Shown: positions 1 to 5,569 of the stretch, in pieces | Position numbering within the stretch: the stretch's first letter is position 1 | Layout: every line of letters starts with the position of its first letter | Assembly: GCA_027083115.1 (NCBI GenBank) | Contig: JALWQN010000064.1 | Location: 9,245-19,604, forward strand | Source of the DNA: Desulfurococcales archaeon | Lineage (GTDB): Archaea; Thermoproteota; Thermoprotei_A; Sulfolobales; NBVN01 | DNA: 10,360 nt | Direction of reading: 5' to 3' | Notes under the pieces: generated by a model | What the model saw: the letters and a program-made list of their open reading frames with translations, nothing else | Told to the model about the DNA's origin: nothing | Database searches by the model: none | Position numbers and translations under genes: made by a program

Positions 1-759
1 AAGTTTAACAGAACAATCTCGGTCATTAGGAGCCTTAAGGAATTCTTTGGAGTTGAATACCATATTCACCTATATACTTCAGGAATCCTGCTAAATAAGA
101 ATAAATTGGAGAAGTTAGTGAGGGCTGGTCTGGATGAACTCAGGATACATGTAACTGGGGAACACTCATGGAGGGCCTTAGAATTAGCTAAGGAAGCGGA
201 TTTAACTGTTGCTATAGAGAATCCGGTGCTACCAGGCTCTGATGATTTCCTTAAAAATCTTGTCATGAAGGCAATTAAATTAGGCATACGCTTCATTAAT
301 CTGAATGAGTTGGAGTTCAGTGAAACGAACTATGAATCCTTGATTATGAGGGGCTACAAGCCATCCCCAAAGTACGGGGTGGCTGCAGAAGGCTCTAAAG
401 AAACAGCTATTAACTTATTGAAGTGGGTTGCCAAGGAGGGGCTTAACATATCTGTACACTTCTGTCCAGCCTTATATAAGGACAAATATCAGTTCAGGAA
501 GAGAATGTGGAGAAGGGGGTTAAGAACTAAGCAATTTTATGAGGAATTAAGTGACGGAGTTATTAAGTGGGCTGAGATTCGTGAATGCCAAGGAGAAGAT
601 AAGTACAGCAAATTGCTTCATTCAGGTCTAGCTGTGTTAAGGGATGGGAAACTTTTAGTGAGTCCCTACATAGCTAGAAAACTAGAATGTAAGGGATACA
701 TAATTGAAGCTTACCCTACTACCCCAAGAAAAGAACTAAATAGATACCCACTTAAATAA
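1..759 (+). CDS. Radical SAM protein related to pyruvate formate-lyase activase (COG2108-like), 5' end missing
   Basis: The reading frame is open from the first base of the window, so the gene starts upstream. The TTG at 106 is internal: the sequence before it still reads as protein and carries the strand motif HIHLYTSG, which is typical of the radical-SAM barrel. The CxxxCxxC cluster that binds the 4Fe-4S centre would lie upstream and is not visible. The rest matches what I recall of the archaeal/bacterial COG2108 family: a YGVAAEGSKETA segment, then HFCPALYKDKYQFRKRMWRR (compare family HxC...KDxxQxRxRxxR), and a C-terminal EAYPTTPRKE followed by a short PL tail. The family is a predicted S-adenosylmethionine radical enzyme whose substrate is unknown. 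It ends 5 bp from a convergent gene. The family call is fairly sure; the substrate cannot be stated. Confidence 0.8.
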   Translation, partial: KFNRTISVIRSLKEFFGVEYHIHLYTSGILLNKNKLEKLVRAGLDELRIHVTGEHSWRALELAKEADLTVAIENPVLPGSDDFLKNLVMKAIKLGIRFINLNELEFSETNYESLIMRGYKPSPKYGVAAEGSKETAINLLKWVAKEGLNISVHFCPALYKDKYQFRKRMWRRGLRTKQFYEELSDGVIKWAEIRECQGEDKYSKLLHSGLAVLRDGKLLVSPYIARKLECKGYIIEAYPTTPRKELNRYPLK

Positions 760-764
760 AACAT

Positions 765-1094
765 TTACTTCCAAACATCCTTTAATTTCAAGACTTTCCT
801 AACTTTCTCAATAACCTTCTCTAAATCGGAGTACGTCTGAATTAAGGCGTAAAGGCCGTAGGGCGTATATTTTAGTGCTTCACATCCCTTCAGAAGCCCG
901 TACGCCTTAGAAGCAGGAGTGATTTTGACCAGGTAAAAGTTACTCTTAGGTGGATTGTATATTGTTGAAATGATTACTTCATCTAGAAAATCCGCTTCCA
1001 AAAGTAGGCAGTCTATTTCTGTCCTTACAGCTACTCTCTTAGCTCCTGCAGTAAGTAAAGCTTCCTTAATTAATTCAGCAATTTCCTTAGCCAT
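765..1094 (-). CDS. Small protein of unknown function, about 109 residues
   Basis: I do not recognise the family. The protein reads as a real alpha/beta domain: an N-terminal helix (MAKEIAELIKEALLTAGAK), alternating hydrophobic strands (VAVRTE, CLLLEADFLDEVIISTIY, FYLVKI), and a charged C-terminal helix ending KLKDVWK. It has no signal peptide or membrane segment. I chose the ATG at 1094 because GGTGAGG stands 8 nt in front of it, the local form of a Shine-Dalgarno sequence. An ATG at 1130 in the same frame would add 12 residues (MIRLEEAGEGSV) but has no such site. The gene is convergent with the radical-SAM gene, with a 5-bp gap. No TATA-like box lies close upstream. The nearest on this strand is at about 1281-1287, beyond the GC-rich element, so its mRNA may carry a long structured leader. 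Confidence 0.7.
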   Translation of the reverse strand: MAKEIAELIKEALLTAGAKRVAVRTEIDCLLLEADFLDEVIISTIYNPPKSNFYLVKITPASKAYGLLKGCEALKYTPYGLYALIQTYSDLEKVIEKVRKVLKLKDVWK

Positions 1095-1149
1095 TACTGA
1101 TCCCTCACCCGCTTCCTCTAACCGTATCATTCTGTGTCTTTTTGTAATG

Positions 1150-1260
1150 TTATTGACACGGTTTCCATTGGTTCTGCCTCGTCTCCCCAGTCATTGGGTC
1201 ATGGGTGTCTGTCGAGCTCAGTGGCACCGAGCTCCCATCGCCCTTAAGCAGGTAGATCAA
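1150..1260 (-). ncRNA. Candidate structured noncoding RNA or structured leader, GC-rich island
   Basis: This block lies in the gene-free stretch 1095-1423. Bases 1155-1245 count about 59% GC against roughly 40% around them, the classic sign of a structured RNA in an AT-rich hyperthermophile. On the minus strand it forms a 9-bp hairpin with a 3-nt loop (1234-1226 with 1222-1214), a stem GACAC/GUGUC (1209-1205 with 1159-1155) continued by CCAU/AUGG (1204-1201 is offset by one base; 1168-1165 pairs after a bulge), and an inner CCCA/UGGG hairpin (1198-1195 with 1189-1186) flanked by UGA and GA. One pair in the long hairpin is G-U on the minus strand but A-C on the plus strand, which favours minus transcription. 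A TATA-like box at 1281-1287 would start a transcript near 1258. I could not match it to tRNA, 5S, SRP, RNase P or a known riboswitch. The ends are guesses. Confidence 0.4.
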
Positions 1261-1280
1261 GATAATGTCAGAATCAATGC

Positions 1281-1287
1281 ATATAAG
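1281..1287 (-). promoter_or_regulatory. TATA-like box upstream of the GC-rich RNA element
   Basis: Read on the minus strand this is CTTATAT, preceded by AACG, which is close to the archaeal BRE-TATA pattern. Initiation about 25 nt downstream would fall near 1257-1260, just before the GC-rich structured block. The same bases could weakly serve the plus strand (ATATAAG), so orientation is an inference. Confidence 0.35.
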
Positions 1288-1423
1288 CGTTACTAGGTCG
1301 TAGAAAGACACAAGCCAACACAGAAAGCTATTACTTTAACCAACGTTTCTGCCACTATTCTCCAAAATTATTAGTTTGAAACATCTAATATTTTCTTTAG
1401 TAATTTAGATAAGGCGTGAAAAT

Positions 1424-1789
1424 ATGAATGATGCCAGAGAAGCCTTAGGAGTACTTGGTGAGCTAATGTCTCATGTGGAGCAAGTCCTTAACCTGAAGAA
1501 CTGTGAGATTATGAAGTCGTTATCAATGCGATACTTACTTATAGAGGTCGGATCAGTACTAAGGATTTTCTGCCGTTCTTTGCCTGGTGTGGAGAATTTT
1601 TCTTCATGCGTGAATAAAGTGAGTAAATACGTGGGTAAAGATAAAGCTGAGCTCATAGATGAGATATTGAGGCTTAGGGAGAGGCTTATTGAAGCCGGTA
1701 GTGTGAATGAGGACTACTTATACGCTGTTCTAACTAAGGTTGGAGATCTTTATGTAGCTCTGGAAAGGGCGTTAGTCAGTCTTGATTAA
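1424..1789 (+). CDS. DUF86/HepT-like (HEPN fold) small helical protein with a degenerate RNase motif
   Basis: This 121-residue, almost entirely helical protein has the layout of the DUF86/HepT branch of HEPN proteins: a helix with MRYLLIEVGSVL (residues 35-46), where HepT proteins have their RxLxxxIE helix, a cysteine-containing middle part, and a last helix pair LIDEILRLRERLIEAG...DYLYAVLTKVGDLYVALERAL (77-117). In active HepT toxins the turn reads RNxLVHxY (R-x4-H). Here the aligned segment is R85-E-R-L-I-E90, so the histidine is replaced by glutamate and the asparagine by glutamate. HEPN proteins are usually RNases or AMPylated toxins paired with a minimal nucleotidyltransferase; no clear MntA partner is adjacent. 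The ATG start is preceded by AAGGCGTG, a partial ribosome binding site. The family assignment is by pattern only, so moderate. The function, if HEPN, is probably non-catalytic. Confidence 0.5.
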   Translation: MNDAREALGVLGELMSHVEQVLNLKNCEIMKSLSMRYLLIEVGSVLRIFCRSLPGVENFSSCVNKVSKYVGKDKAELIDEILRLRERLIEAGSVNEDYLYAVLTKVGDLYVALERALVSLD

Positions 1790-1806
1790 GTCCTACTAGA
1801 TTTCGC

Positions 1807-1814
1807 ATTATAAA
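1807..1814 (+). promoter_or_regulatory. TATA-like box for the flavoprotein gene
   Basis: ATTATAAA is centred about 34 bp before the ATG at 1845, so transcription would begin near 1836 and leave an almost leaderless mRNA. This fits the absence of a convincing ribosome binding site in front of that ATG. Confidence 0.35.
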
Positions 1815-1844
1815 CCCTTGATTTAATATTTTATAGGGATCGGT

Positions 1845-2591
1845 ATGGGTTTGGAGATAAGTGTTTTAGGCATTAATTCATCGCCCAGGAAATACGGCAA
1901 TACTTTTAAGCTTCTTAAGGTTGCCTTAAAGGCGGCTGAGAGTGCTGGAGCAAATATTGAATACATAGATCTTTATGATTACGAAATTAAGCCTTGCCAA
2001 GGCTGCCTAAGTGACGAACAAGAAGCGTGTAGGCCCCCTTGCTTAGGAAATGATGATTCTTGGGAAGTACTTAAAAGGATTAAGGAATCAGATGCTCTGA
2101 TTATAGCTACGCCGATCTACTGGTATGGTCCCTCGGGCCAATTAAAGAACTTAATAGATAAATTAACTGTGTTCGAAAATATGGCTTTAATTGAAGGTAG
2201 GTCTTGGGTTGAAGGAAAGCCCGCTGGATTTATTGTTGTGGGTGGTGACTCAGGGGAAATAATGACTATAGCTTACCTTATGGTGGTTTTCAACTCTATG
2301 GGGTTCCTAATACCTCCCTGGGCCCTAGCTTATTATACAGGGCTTGGTAGTTCTTTAGAAAGAATCGATCGAGTTATGGACGCCGCGAACGTTGGTATTG
2401 CAGTAGTTAAAGCCGTTAGGAGCGTAGGAACGAAGGAATGGTACGATAATCGAATCATTGAAAAATTGGGCGGTAAGAAATTCATAGAATCTCTGGAAAA
2501 AGAAGCAGTAGAATTAAGAAAAGAATTATTTCCTGCTCGTGAATCTTTAATTAAGAAAATGAAATCGATGAACCCAGATATATATAAGTAA
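1845..2591 (+). CDS. Flavodoxin-fold NAD(P)H-dependent FMN reductase / iron-sulfur flavoprotein
   Basis: This 248-residue cytosolic protein begins with a flavodoxin-like strand and phosphate loop (VLGINSSPRKYGNT, residues 7-20) that binds the FMN phosphate. The second flavin loop is TPIYWYGPSGQLKNLIDKL (around 89-107). This is the NADPH-dependent FMN reductase/iron-sulfur flavoprotein (Isf) superfamily. Four cysteines lie after the second strand: C51, C54, C62 and C66 (C-x2-C-x8-C-x3-C). This is where Isf proteins carry their compact 4Fe-4S motif, though the spacing here is looser than in the methanogen enzyme. It probably moves electrons between reduced pyridine nucleotide or ferredoxin and FMN; the partner is unknown. 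The C-terminal 60 residues are a charged helical extension ending NPDIYK. The fold is certain; iron-sulfur binding is an inference. Confidence 0.85.
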   Translation: MGLEISVLGINSSPRKYGNTFKLLKVALKAAESAGANIEYIDLYDYEIKPCQGCLSDEQEACRPPCLGNDDSWEVLKRIKESDALIIATPIYWYGPSGQLKNLIDKLTVFENMALIEGRSWVEGKPAGFIVVGGDSGEIMTIAYLMVVFNSMGFLIPPWALAYYTGLGSSLERIDRVMDAANVGIAVVKAVRSVGTKEWYDNRIIEKLGGKKFIESLEKEAVELRKELFPARESLIKKMKSMNPDIYK

Positions 2592-2610
2592 CTCCGTAGT
2601 TTCTAGGCAT

Positions 2611-2620
2611 CTTTATAAAT
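2611..2620 (+). promoter_or_regulatory. TATA box for the small gene at 2690
   Basis: CTTTATAAAT is a strong archaeal TATA box 20 bp after the flavoprotein stop codon. Transcription would start near 2640, giving a leader of about 50 nt. It implies that the following small gene is transcribed separately. Confidence 0.5.
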
Positions 2621-2689
2621 CAAGAAATAGATGTTAAAATAAATGAGTGATTTTAATTTTTCTTTAAGTAATATCTTCTGGTGAGTAAC

Positions 2690-3007
2690 TTGATTGTTGT
2701 GCCAGAAATGGTGGATTCTTTGAAGACTAAGTTGGCTGAGACCCTCTTGGGTTCGTTCGTTAAGGCTAGAGAGGGCCTGAAATATGAAGTCATCATAATA
2801 TCTGTGATGCCTAATGTCGAACTCACTGAGAAAATGCAGATGGAAATATACGAGGTTAAGAGTGTCTTGATTGGCGCTGAAGAGGGCGGTATTGTTGATT
2901 ATGATTCGCTCTCATTCATTAGGAAAGAAAGAATTGAGCAAGCCCTGAAGTTCAAGGCCTTAGTCAATAAGGAGCTAGACGTGGTGGGTATTGAACTTAT
3001 GGAATAA
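2690..3007 (+). CDS. Small protein of unknown function, about 105 residues
   Basis: I do not recognise this family. I prefer the TTG start at 2690 because GGTGAG (2680-2685) ends 4 nt before it; the in-frame GTG at 2681 lies inside that ribosome binding site and would add only three residues. The protein has an N-terminal helix (MVDSLKTKLAETLLG), a strong hydrophobic strand (YEVIIISVM), an acidic central section with EIYEVKSVLIGAEEGG, a helix RKERIEQALKFKALVNKE, and a final strand VVGIELME. It is acidic, soluble and has no cysteine. The stretch LLGSFVKAREG...YEVIIISV resembles the GS...DxD region of minimal nucleotidyltransferases, but the acidic pair is not kept, so I do not claim that family. 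It has its own TATA box upstream and a T-run downstream. Confidence 0.65.
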   Translation: MIVVPEMVDSLKTKLAETLLGSFVKAREGLKYEVIIISVMPNVELTEKMQMEIYEVKSVLIGAEEGGIVDYDSLSFIRKERIEQALKFKALVNKELDVVGIELME

Positions 3008-3048
3008 TCCTTAGGACTGATTGATTAAGGAAGTATGAAATATTAAAC

Positions 3049-3059
3049 AAAAATTTTTT
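3049..3059. terminator. Bidirectional poly-A/poly-T terminator between convergent genes
   Basis: Five A followed by six T lie between the stop codon at 3007 (plus) and the stop codon at 3088 (minus). Each strand therefore shows a T-run just after its gene, the usual archaeal termination signal. Confidence 0.5.
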
Positions 3060-3087
3060 GAGGTAATGCTGGGTAGGTTAATCATTA

Positions 3088-4152
3088 TTAGAGAGGTTCT
3101 AGTTCAGTTATTTCTAAGGTAAAGAGGTCTTTATTCTTTAACTGAAGATGGAGATAAACGTGATAATAACCGGTGGTCGTTATTTTTGCTATTTTTCCTT
3201 CTGCCAATGAGACATCCGAGTTAGCATCATTAACGTTGCTTACTTTATAGTAATACCCCTCATAATTATGGTTGCTAATCGTTACCGTAGTTTGATGGAA
3301 GTCATTAACAGTCCACCCGTTGGCAACCAGCTGAGCCTCTCCTTCAGCTACCCGAAACGTGAAATCAGCTGAGCTAGTCACATAAAGTGCCTTATCTAAG
3401 CCCTGAAGGATTTGTTTACCCATAATTTCTGCTTGAGGTCCACTAAATGTTTGTCCTGCATACGAAATCTGAAGTATATGTTGATAATCGGGTGAAGTCC
3501 ATATTGACATCGTTAGGTTTCCACTTTCTGTGGAGTTCAATATTAAATCTATTTCAATGGCGCTTTGGCCGTTTAGTACAACACTCTTTTGTGATAGAGA
3601 AATATAGTCCGTCATAGTTTCATCTGAGGTGGCATTATAGTAACTGAAGCTCATTTTAATGTACCTAAAGGTCTTCAGTAGTTCAGTCACCGTTATCCCT
3701 GTAGTATTAATGTATTGGCCGGGTGATGTTGTAGTGGTAGTAGAGGTTATTGTGGTAGCTGTGGTTGTTGGGGACACAGTTGTCGTCGTCGATGTTGTTG
3801 ATGTCGTAGTAGTTGTCGCGGTCGTTGTGTAAGTGGATGTGATTGTTGTCTTCGGTGAGGTGGCTGTTGTAGAGGTAGCGGTTGGCGAAGGTGAAGATGT
3901 TGTTGAGTATGTCGTTGTAGTTGTTGAATGAGTGACTGTTGTTTTTGAGGGTAAGGTTGTTGATATTGTTTGAGAAGTAGTTGCTTCTGTTGTTGTGGTT
4001 GTCCTAGTAGTAGCAGGTGTTGTCGGTAACTCTGTTGTTGTGCTAGAGGTAGGAGTTATAGCAGGTGTTTGGGAAGTCATGGCATAGTATGCTCCAATCC
4101 CAGCAGCTATTATTACTATTATGGCTATTCCTATTATTAAGCTTATATTCAT
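3088..4152 (-). CDS. Membrane-anchored surface protein with a threonine-rich mucin-like stalk
   Basis: I prefer the ATG at 4152. GGAGTGA lies 5 nt upstream of it, and the in-frame GTG at 4161 is part of that site and would add only MNC. The 354-residue product has one hydrophobic helix at its very N-terminus (about residues 3-25, ISLIIGIAIIVIIAAGIGAYY), a signal anchor or uncleaved signal. Next is a stalk of about 118 residues (26-143) in which about 65 are threonine, with serine and proline making up most of the rest. The last 210 residues form a globular domain rich in beta strands that I do not recognise. Four N-x-S/T sequons (NTT, NAT, NST, NLT) sit near the stalk-domain border. Such proteins are exposed at the archaeal cell surface and heavily glycosylated. 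Possible roles are solute binding, adhesion or envelope structure; none can be chosen. Confidence 0.8.
   Translation of the reverse strand: MNISLIIGIAIIVIIAAGIGAYYAMTSQTPAITPTSSTTTELPTTPATTRTTTTTEATTSQTISTTLPSKTTVTHSTTTTTYSTTSSPSPTATSTTATSPKTTITSTYTTTATTTTTSTTSTTTTVSPTTTATTITSTTTTTSPGQYINTTGITVTELLKTFRYIKMSFSYYNATSDETMTDYISLSQKSVVLNGQSAIEIDLILNSTESGNLTMSIWTSPDYQHILQISYAGQTFSGPQAEIMGKQILQGLDKALYVTSSADFTFRVAEGEAQLVANGWTVNDFHQTTVTISNHNYEGYYYKVSNVNDANSDVSLAEGKIAKITTTGYYHVYLHLQLKNKDLFTLEITELEPL
3718..4075 (-). repeat. Degenerate ACN-codon tract encoding the Thr/Ser/Pro stalk
   Basis: On the plus strand this stretch is dominated by GTT, GTA and GTG triplets, the reverse complements of threonine codons. 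It is a low-complexity coding repeat and not an exact tandem array. Codon use varies (ACA, ACT, ACG, ACC), which suggests selection on the protein and not recent slippage. Confidence 0.7.
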
Positions 4153-4183
4153 GCAATTCACTCCTGAAACAGTTAGGTGGTGG

Positions 4184-4194
4184 TTTTTAAACTT
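4184..4194 (-). promoter_or_regulatory. TATA-like box for the surface-protein gene
   Basis: On the minus strand the sequence reads AGTTTAAAAAC, with an A-rich BRE-like stretch before it. Transcription would start near 4164, about 12 nt before the chosen ATG at 4152 and just in front of its GGAG site. Confidence 0.35.
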
Positions 4195-4205
4195 ATTTGT
4201 TTAAT

Positions 4206-4214
4206 GTTTTAAAC
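4206..4214 (+). promoter_or_regulatory. TATA-like box for apgM
   Basis: GTTTTAAAC lies about 53 bp before the TTG start of apgM. Initiation near 4236 would give a leader of about 27 nt that contains the GGTGG ribosome binding site (4251-4255). Confidence 0.4.
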
Positions 4215-4221
4215 CGGAAAT

Positions 4222-4238
4222 GGTTAAAATCCTTAACC
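4222..4238. promoter_or_regulatory. Inverted repeat GGTTAA-N5-TTAACC, possible operator
   Basis: A perfect 6-bp inverted repeat with a 5-bp spacer lies between the apgM TATA-like box and its predicted transcription start, where a bound dimeric regulator would block initiation. Being A/T-rich it could also arise by chance. The regulator is unknown. Confidence 0.3.
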
Positions 4239-4262
4239 GAGTGATTAATTTGGTGGTTTAAG

Positions 4263-5546
4263 TTGAAACTGGTTTACTTGGTATTAGACGGTGCGGCAGA
4301 TAGGTTAACTGATGAAGTAACTTCATATCTTAAAGCACATAAACCATTCCTTGATCTCTTAGCTAGGGCCGGTATTTGCGGACTTATGTACACAGTTAGA
4401 AAAGGTGTTGCCCCAGAGTCTGATGAAGCCGTGCTTAGTATTCTTGGTTATGACCCACACAGGTATTATACAGGGAGAGGACCTATTGAAGCCGTAGGTG
4501 CTGGTGTATCTTTCAGGGAAGGTTGGGAGGTTGCTTTCAGAGCTAATTTTGCTACAGTTGATCCCTCTAGCCTTAGAATTATTGATAGGAGAGTAGGTAG
4601 GTCATTAACCTCTGAGGAAGCTAAGGAATTAGCTAAGGCTGTTGATGGTATGAGGTTAAGTAAATATAGGGGGTACGTTAAAGTGAGAGCAACTGTGGCC
4701 CATAGAGCTGTAGTTGTTTTAGGCAGTAAAGAAGTAGCTTTAAGCCCTAATGTAGAGAATGTAGACCCTGCTTACAGGCGTTCAGGTCAAATCTCTATAG
4801 CAGTTAAGGGATACAAGCCTTTTATAAGAAAGTGCATCCCTCTAGAAAGCAATGAGGCGGCTAAGGTAACTGCTGAATTAGTTAATGAATTTGTGATGAA
4901 GGCAATTAAGATACTGGATAAACACCCAATAAATAAGGAAAGAGTTTCTAAAGGATTACTTAAAGCCAACGCAATACTTTTGCGGGATGCTGGAAATTAT
5001 CTACCTAAAACACCTAAAGCAAGTGATAAATATGGCCTCTCCTTCGGGGCTGTCACTGAGATGCCTGTAGAGAAAGGAATAGTTAAAATAACTGGCATGA
5101 ATTCTGTGGAAATGCCACCGCCAACTAAAAATAAGGCTAAGGACTATGGAGAAAGACTTGAAGCAACCCTAAAGCTACTAGAGGAAAACGATGTGGTTTA
5201 CGTTCATTTAAAGGGACCTGACGAACCAGGCCATGATGGCGACCTTGGGAAAAAAGTTAAGGCTATCGAAGATATCGACACATACTATGTTAAGCCCTTA
5301 ATTGAGTCATTGAATCTAGATAACTCAGCAATACTTATAACTTCCGATCATGCTACGCCGCCCTCAGTTAGGGCTCATACAGATGACCCAGTCCCAGTAG
5401 TGGTGGTCGGTGGAAAAATTAGGCCAGATAATTCATTAAAGCTTACAGAGAAGGAATGCCAGCTAAATGGCTCATTAGGGGTAATTAACCACGGTTGGGA
5501 GCTCCTGCCAAAGGTTCTGAATTTGCTAGGTCTTTCGAGAAAGTAA
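4263..5546 (+). CDS. apgM: 2,3-bisphosphoglycerate-independent phosphoglycerate mutase, archaeal type
   Basis: The enzyme interconverts 3-phosphoglycerate and 2-phosphoglycerate in glycolysis and gluconeogenesis, in the cytoplasm. It belongs to the alkaline-phosphatase superfamily and uses two metal ions and a serine nucleophile. Visible signatures are LDGAADR at the N-terminus (D9, metal ligand), GICGLMYT (37-44), PESDEAVLSILGYDP (51-65, with S53 the likely nucleophile), GRGPIEAVGAG, HLKGPDEPGHDGD, ITSDHATP, HTDDPVPVV, and NHGWELLP near the end. At 427 residues it has the normal length of the archaeal family and appears complete. The start is TTG, chosen because GGTGG stands 7 nt upstream and the next methionine is at residue 42, well inside the conserved core. 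It is divergent from the surface-protein gene; an inverted repeat lies over its promoter. Confidence 0.97.
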   Translation: MKLVYLVLDGAADRLTDEVTSYLKAHKPFLDLLARAGICGLMYTVRKGVAPESDEAVLSILGYDPHRYYTGRGPIEAVGAGVSFREGWEVAFRANFATVDPSSLRIIDRRVGRSLTSEEAKELAKAVDGMRLSKYRGYVKVRATVAHRAVVVLGSKEVALSPNVENVDPAYRRSGQISIAVKGYKPFIRKCIPLESNEAAKVTAELVNEFVMKAIKILDKHPINKERVSKGLLKANAILLRDAGNYLPKTPKASDKYGLSFGAVTEMPVEKGIVKITGMNSVEMPPPTKNKAKDYGERLEATLKLLEENDVVYVHLKGPDEPGHDGDLGKKVKAIEDIDTYYVKPLIESLNLDNSAILITSDHATPPSVRAHTDDPVPVVVVGGKIRPDNSLKLTEKECQLNGSLGVINHGWELLPKVLNLLGLSRK

Positions 5547-5551
5547 TTTTT
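5547..5551 (+). terminator. T-run after apgM
   Basis: Five T directly follow the apgM stop codon, in a 23-bp gap before the convergent DUF2797 gene. It is a plausible archaeal T-rich terminator but short. Confidence 0.35.
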
Positions 5552-5569
5552 ATTAATTTATGTTAACGG

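Noticed and set aside
66..296. Minus-strand frame inside the radical-SAM gene
   Set aside because: It is a shadow of a clear family member on the plus strand.
1160..1250. Thiamine pyrophosphate riboswitch or other known riboswitch
   Set aside because: The GGTGCC...CTGAG...ACCC order on the minus strand briefly suggests a TPP element, but the CTGAnCTGG and GCGnAGGGA cores are missing and the downstream gene is not a known thiamine gene.
955..1296. Open plus-strand frame of 113 codons
   Set aside because: Its first half is antisense to the well-formed protein at 765-1094 and its second half runs through the GC-rich structured block. The product has no domain-like pattern and is low-complexity Ser/Ala/Leu at the start.
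1131..1423. tRNA, 5S rRNA, SRP RNA or RNase P RNA in the gene-free gap
   Set aside because: There is no T-arm GGTTC motif, CCA-type acceptor pairing, GGAA tetraloop of SRP helix 8, or GAGGAAAGTCC/ACAGAA motifs of RNase P RNA.
1471..1656. Minus-strand frame inside the HepT-like gene
   Set aside because: It is a shadow with no ribosome binding site or domain pattern.
3718..4075. CRISPR array or tandem DNA repeat
   Set aside because: Triplet periodicity follows threonine codons in an open frame; no repeat unit of 24-40 bp with unique spacers is seen.
4787..4969. Minus-strand frame inside apgM
   Set aside because: It is a shadow of a confidently identified enzyme.
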